From: Anaerolineae bacterium
Lineage (GTDB): Bacteria > Chloroflexota > Anaerolineae > B4-G1 > SLSP01
Length of the DNA stretch: 10,370 nt
Direction of reading: 5' to 3'
Assembly (NCBI GenBank): GCA_016934645.1
Contig: JAFGSL010000524.1
Span: 1 to 10,370 of the forward strand
The position numbers were made by a program, and so were the translations under genes. The notes under the pieces are model-generated. The model was given only the letters and a program-made list of their open reading frames with translations, was not told the origin of the DNA and did not search any database. Shown one piece after another: positions 7,109 to 10,370 of the stretch (the stretch's first letter is position 1; each line of letters begins with the position of its first letter).

Positions 7109-9346
7109 TCAAGGCACGGTTGATGCGAGATACGCTTCTGCTACCCAGCCTTCCAGCCGGTCCGCCGTGGAGATGACGCGATACCACGTCGTCTCGCCAA
7201 CGACGACCGGCCCATCGACCACGACCACGGCAGTCCCTTCGGTAATGTATCCCATCACCGTGCCATCCGGCGAATAACGCACGCGCAGTCCTGTCCGTCC
7301 TGCCCCTGTTACAAACATCACCCACGGCGTGGCGGTTGGCGTTGGCGTGACGGTCGGCGTAGCAGTGGGCGTGGGGGACGGCGTCGGTGTGGCGGTGACC
7401 GTCGGCGTGGACGTCGGCGTGTTTGTGGGTGTGCTCGTCGGCGTGTTCGTCGGCGTCGACGTGGGCGTCTCGGTGGGGACACCGGTCGGCGTCAGCGTAG
7501 GCGTCTCGGTCGGCGTGGGTGGGATGTAGGCCTGCAAGCGCGTTGCGGGCACTACACCCAACGAAAGCGCAATCGGACGCTCGAGCGTCGCCGCCACGTC
7601 TTCTTGCACCGCTCGCGCCTCCGCATACGCCAGCGTGGACAAAGCGCGGATGGTCACGTCGATGTAAAGCGTCCCATCCGGTTCGGTTTCGGTAATCCTC
7701 CAGCTAACCAGTTCTCCTCCGGGAATATCTTCCACTTCGGTCTGCAACGCCATCTGGATTTCCTGGCGCAGCCGCACGTCGGCCAACGACTGCCGGGTCA
7801 AAATTACCAGAAAGAACGTCACGATTGCAAGGAGAATGAAGACGCTCTGGAAACCGCGTCGCAAAACCAGTTTGCGGCCCATATCGCCCGGCGCCGGACG
7901 AAAACCGAGCAAGAAGAAGACCAACCCGCTGGCGGCGATGATGGAAATCATGTTGGTGGTGAACAGCAGCAGCGCGCCGCCGGAAATCCAATACTCGCGG
8001 AGCACCAAACCGATCCCGATGGTGGTCAAGGGCGGAGCCAGCGCCGCCGCAATCGCCACACCTGCCAGCGCCGCCGAGACGTCCTTCCGCGATAAAGCAT
8101 ACGCCGCCGCCGCGCCGGAGACCAACGCCACCCCCAGGTCCAACACCGAAGGGCTGGCGCGACCGAGGATTTCGTTCGTTGCCGATATGCCGGGCACGAG
8201 CGAAGCCACGATAAAGCCGGTGATGATGGCCAACAGGATGCCGCGCAACGTCGTACCCAATGCCGTCCAGAAAAAGCGCAAATCACCGATCACCAGCGCC
8301 ATCCCCATCCCCAAAATCGCCGACATCAGCGGCGCGACCAGCATGGCGCCAATAATAACCGCCGGACTGTTGAGCAGGAGTCCCAACGAGGCAATCGCCG
8401 CCGCGAGCGTGATCATCACCGAAAAATCGGCGCTGGCACGCGAGCCACGGCGGATGTTTTTGGAGACTTCTGCCTGCTCCTGAATCGTCAGCGTGGGCAC
8501 CAGGCCGAAAATGAAAGTCCACACACGGCGCACGACCGAGTTGAGGTTGGTCAGGCGACGACGCACGATCATCACCGGAATCGGGGAGGCCACGGCTACA
8601 GATTGTGGGATGTCGCCAAAGAGAAAGCGCCCCACGATGTTTTCATTGCCCGCCCCGATGATGAGGATGTCGTAGCCCTTGGCAGCTTCGTCAAGGATCC
8701 CGTCTACCGGTCGCATTGCCTGGATCACGCGCGTGTGTACGTGTTCGCGGTCGATATGCGACAATCCCTTTAACATCGTATCCAACCGCGCTTCGCCGAC
8801 GAGCACTTCTGCCGGCCCTAATTTCTCCAAAGCAACGTAGAGCGTGGTGAGTTCGGCTTCCGGGATAAGCGCGCGGGCGATTCCGAACGCCTCAGGTGCA
8901 TTCGGACCACCGGCTGCGGGGATGAGTACCCGCCGGACGTCCTCCGTGCACTCGCCGCGCATCACGATGATGTCACAGGCAGCCCGTTGAATCACCGGAT
9001 CCAGCGTGCGGCCCAAGACGTGAAGGTCCTGGCCCAGACGCCCGCCCCACCCCAAAATCAACGTATCCGTATCACGCTGTTGCACTTCGTTCAGAATGGC
9101 GTTGCTGATATCAGTATCGGAGCGAATGACAATATCAATGGGGATATCGTCACAGGACTCCGGTAACTTCAACCACGCCGGTTGCACTTCTGAAGTCGCT
9201 ACCGTTAGCACACAGATTTTGCCTCTGCGCACGCGTGCCAGCCGGCATGCCAGTGTAATCAACGACAGATCGGCAACATCCCGCACGGCCACCATCACCG
9301 AGTATCGTTGGGAATCGTCAGTGTTTTCCAGATAACGTTGCGACAT
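7109..9346 (-). CDS. Usp-Usp-DUF389 membrane protein with Thr-Pro linker and SH3-like C-terminus
   Basis: A 745-residue fusion. Two Usp domains come first (about 14-130 and 138-263). The first has an almost intact nucleotide motif, GWGG-x9-GR (99-113, usual S/T replaced by R). The second keeps the outer two glycines of that motif (231 and 244). The DUF389 membrane domain spans about 285-480; its signature [16 protein letters not shown] lies at about 326-341, and about six helices plus a seventh at 500-517 are seen. DUF389 proteins have no firmly established activity. An alpha/beta segment (about 520-605), a Thr-Pro linker of about 65 residues (609-674) and a bacterial SH3 domain (about 677-742, LRVRYSP... 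and WYRV...EGWV) follow. The linker and SH3 are likely extracytoplasmic, where SH3b domains often bind cell-wall or surface ligands. ATG 9346 is chosen over an adjacent in-frame TTG because GAGGTG lies 7 nt upstream. The preceding methyltransferase ends 12 nt earlier. Confidence 0.9.
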   Translation of the reverse strand: MSQRYLENTDDSQRYSVMVAVRDVADLSLITLACRLARVRRGKICVLTVATSEVQPAWLKLPESCDDIPIDIVIRSDTDISNAILNEVQQRDTDTLILGWGGRLGQDLHVLGRTLDPVIQRAACDIIVMRGECTEDVRRVLIPAAGGPNAPEAFGIARALIPEAELTTLYVALEKLGPAEVLVGEARLDTMLKGLSHIDREHVHTRVIQAMRPVDGILDEAAKGYDILIIGAGNENIVGRFLFGDIPQSVAVASPIPVMIVRRRLTNLNSVVRRVWTFIFGLVPTLTIQEQAEVSKNIRRGSRASADFSVMITLAAAIASLGLLLNSPAVIIGAMLVAPLMSAILGMGMALVIGDLRFFWTALGTTLRGILLAIITGFIVASLVPGISATNEILGRASPSVLDLGVALVSGAAAAYALSRKDVSAALAGVAIAAALAPPLTTIGIGLVLREYWISGGALLLFTTNMISIIAASGLVFFLLGFRPAPGDMGRKLVLRRGFQSVFILLAIVTFFLVILTRQSLADVRLRQEIQMALQTEVEDIPGGELVSWRITETEPDGTLYIDVTIRALSTLAYAEARAVQEDVAATLERPIALSLGVVPATRLQAYIPPTPTETPTLTPTGVPTETPTSTPTNTPTSTPTNTPTSTPTVTATPTPSPTPTATPTVTPTPTATPWVMFVTGAGRTGLRVRYSPDGTVMGYITEGTAVVVVDGPVVVGETTWYRVISTADRLEGWVAEAYLASTVP
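7325..7522 (-). repeat. Thr-Pro-rich low-complexity coding repeat (linker)
   Basis: About 200 bp encode tandem TPT, TPTN and TPTS units between the membrane-side region and the SH3 domain of the DUF389 fusion. The DNA is a degenerate GGCGTN-type repeat; in the antisense direction it reads as Val-Gly repeats, which is an artefact. Such linkers commonly span the envelope and carry O-glycosylation in some bacteria. Slippage-driven length variation would be expected. Confidence 0.85.
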
Positions 9347-9358
9347 CAATAAGCACCT

Positions 9359-10105
9359 CTACAAGCTCAAACTGACCTTCTCGAGAACTTCCAACACGAG
9401 GAAATGCGATAGACCGAAGAGCCGGAACGGCGTTTTCTCCAGCGCATACGTTACCAATTGCATAAACCGGCCCAAGCGCGGCAGACGCGCGACGATGTTG
9501 TCGTACCCCGGATAAATCTGTGTGTAGACAACAACGTGCACAGGCAAATCGGCAAACAAACGCCGGAGGCCACGCGCGGTGTAAGCGCGGACGTGCGGCA
9601 CGAGGCGGTTGCGCAGCACGTCGGGCAGCCAGTTGATCAGCGGTTTGTTGCCGAAGTGATAGACACCGCGCCAGTAGAGACCGTGCGTTTCGAAAAAATA
9701 GGCACGGTTGGGGACAAAAATCACAATACGCCCGCCAGGCCGGGCCACACGCACCATCTCTCGCGCGCACAGACGATCATCCGCAACGTGTTCCAACACC
9801 TCGTGGGAGAAAACGACGTCGAAGGTATCGGCGACGAAGGGGAGTCTCTCGCCCACCGCACGGGCTACACCCTGCGCTCGCGTCCGGGCTTCGCGCGCCC
9901 GGTCGGCTTCAATTTCCACACCGAAGACGTGCGGCGTATACCGCAAAAATGCCGAGGTATACATCCCCATCCCGCAGCCCACGTCCAACACACGTTGGCC
10001 TTCCAGTGGAGTATACTGGCGCGTCATCGCCAGGCGTCGCTCTTGCCCGGCACGCCACACAAAGGAGGGATTTCCCCTGAGCGCCGTTTGTTCCGTCACC
10101 GTCAT
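9359..10105 (-). CDS. class I SAM-dependent methyltransferase, first gene of the minus operon
   Basis: A 248-residue methyltransferase of the Methyltransf_11 type. Motif I is VLDVGCGMG at 39-47, VEIE at 63-66 ends strand 2, FDVVFSHEVLEHV at 95-107 is the motif IV region, and ARPGGRIVIFVPN at 121-133 gives the post-loop strand. After the core an insertion (about 139-175, with YWRGVYHFGNKPLINWLP) probably forms the acceptor lid; relatives with this shape often occur in glycan, lipid or natural-product clusters, but the substrate is unknown. The start at 10105 (MTVTEQ) is preferred to an in-frame TTG at 10156, which lies inside the repeat and upstream of the predicted promoter. No Shine-Dalgarno precedes the ATG, and the promoter at 10114-10141 predicts an mRNA beginning 1-2 nt before it, suggesting leaderless translation. 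The stop is 12 nt before the DUF389 fusion. Confidence 0.87.
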   Translation of the reverse strand: MTVTEQTALRGNPSFVWRAGQERRLAMTRQYTPLEGQRVLDVGCGMGMYTSAFLRYTPHVFGVEIEADRAREARTRAQGVARAVGERLPFVADTFDVVFSHEVLEHVADDRLCAREMVRVARPGGRIVIFVPNRAYFFETHGLYWRGVYHFGNKPLINWLPDVLRNRLVPHVRAYTARGLRRLFADLPVHVVVYTQIYPGYDNIVARLPRLGRFMQLVTYALEKTPFRLFGLSHFLVLEVLEKVSLSL

Positions 10106-10113
10106 AACGCTCG

Positions 10114-10141
10114 ATTGTAAGTTTAAAAAACGTCCTGTCAA
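10114..10141 (-). promoter_or_regulatory. strong sigma70-type promoter of the minus-strand operon
   Basis: A perfect TTGACA -35 (complement of 10136-10141) lies 16 bp from TACAAT (complement of 10114-10119, 5 of 6). The start site would fall near 10107, almost on the ATG at 10105. The -35 box is part of a TTGACAGG arm of the adjacent palindromic element. Confidence 0.7.
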
Positions 10142-10236
10142 ATTGACGCCTGTCAAAAAGAATACGCCGGGAGACCTGACAGGTTTCGGGAAACCTGTCA
10201 GGTCTGGCGCAATGGCGCAAACTCAAATTGACAGGC
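10134..10236. repeat. nested palindromic element with five TGACAGG motifs
   Basis: The core is a perfect inverted repeat: AGACCTGACAGGTTT (10172-10186), loop CGGG, AAACCTGTCAGGTCT (10191-10205). After a 3-nt bulge the pairing resumes with CGCC (10165-10168) and GGCG (10206-10209). Outside this, GCCTGTCAA (10148-10156) pairs with TTGACAGGC (10228-10236), and an extra CCTGTCAA lies at 10134-10141. In total five copies of TGACAGG/CCTGTCA occur in about 100 bp. It lies upstream of both predicted transcription starts, so it is not a terminator of either neighbour. It resembles dispersed REP- or MITE-like palindromes, and I recall similar CCTGTCAGG palindromes recurring in other bacterial genomes, but copy number cannot be checked here. 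A regulator's operator is the alternative. Confidence 0.85.
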
Positions 10237-10256
10237 TTTTGTACTTGTGGTACTAT
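10228..10256 (+). promoter_or_regulatory. extended -10 promoter for the right-end gene
   Basis: TTGACA at 10228-10233 is a perfect -35 box. After a 17-bp spacer comes TACTAT at 10251-10256 (4 of 6), preceded by TG one base upstream (10248-10249), the extended -10 signature. Transcription would start near 10263, about 32 nt before the ATG. The -35 box is the right-hand arm of the palindromic element. Confidence 0.65.
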
Positions 10257-10294
10257 TGATTTTGGACTTTTGACTCTTACCCTAGGAGGGGATT

Positions 10295-10370
10295 ATGACC
10301 ATATCCCGCACAGAACGTCTCACGGAAGCGCTGTATATGCTTCAATCCGGCACCGCAGATATTGAAGCCA
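10295..10370 (+). CDS. unidentified gene, first 25 codons only (cut by window edge)
   Basis: The reading frame opens MTISRTERLTEA and runs to the window end without a stop. AGGAGG at 10284-10289, 5 nt before the ATG, and a good promoter at 10228-10256 make it very likely a real gene. The visible 25 residues have a helical, soluble character and no signal peptide, but are too few to name the product. It diverges from the methyltransferase/DUF389 operon and shares the promoter-bearing palindrome with it. Confidence 0.7.
   Translation, partial: MTISRTERLTEALYMLQSGTADIEA

Noticed and set aside
7329..7529. Plus-strand reading frame of Val-Gly repeats
   Set aside because: It is the antisense of the Thr-Pro linker in the DUF389 fusion; repetitive GC-rich DNA keeps several frames open, and there is no SD.
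10106..10156. Longer methyltransferase starting at TTG 10156
   Set aside because: The extra 17 residues are encoded by the palindromic element and the promoter, and lie upstream of the predicted transcription start.
10172..10205. Rho-independent terminator
   Set aside because: The stem is perfect but is not followed by a T-run on either strand, and both adjacent genes start, rather than end, next to it.

Overview
The window looks like bacterial chromosome of moderately high GC. A Chloroflexota (Anaerolineae-like) origin is my best guess. It rests on the long Thr-Pro linker ending in an SH3-like domain, the tandem universal-stress (Usp) domains fused to membrane proteins, and the class of methyltransferases present. 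This is inference from style, not a phylogenetic result. No rRNA, tRNA, CRISPR array or transposase gene was seen.

Layout. The left end (1-1080, minus strand) carries the N-terminal half of uvrB, cut by the window edge, with its own SD and a good sigma70-type promoter. Diverging from it is a plus-strand series: a small two-helix membrane protein with a C-terminal zinc ribbon (1236-1607), translationally coupled to a KimA-type potassium importer (1619-3499), then an APC-family permease carrying two C-terminal Usp domains (3602-5857). Converging on these is a tightly packed minus-strand operon read from about 10107 down to 5907. Its genes are a class I SAM methyltransferase, a Usp-Usp-DUF389-(Thr-Pro linker)-SH3b fusion, a second SAM methyltransferase and a 111-residue acidic small protein. 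The right end holds the first 25 codons of an unidentified plus-strand gene.

The most striking non-coding structure is at 10134-10236, between two divergent transcription units. A perfect 15-bp inverted repeat with a 4-nt loop is nested inside outward-facing TTGACAGG arms. The left and right arms appear to be the -35 boxes of the two divergent promoters, so the element and the promoters are physically the same DNA. The left promoter predicts an mRNA starting almost at the first ATG, i.e. a leaderless first cistron.

Functional theme. Three membrane proteins here (KimA-like, APC permease, DUF389) carry or probably carry Usp-fold cytosolic modules. Two of them share recognisably homologous tandem Usp units although their membrane domains are unrelated. 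A reasonable but untested reading is a cluster for ion, solute or osmotic homeostasis whose transporters are gated by bound nucleotides. The two methyltransferases have no assignable substrate.
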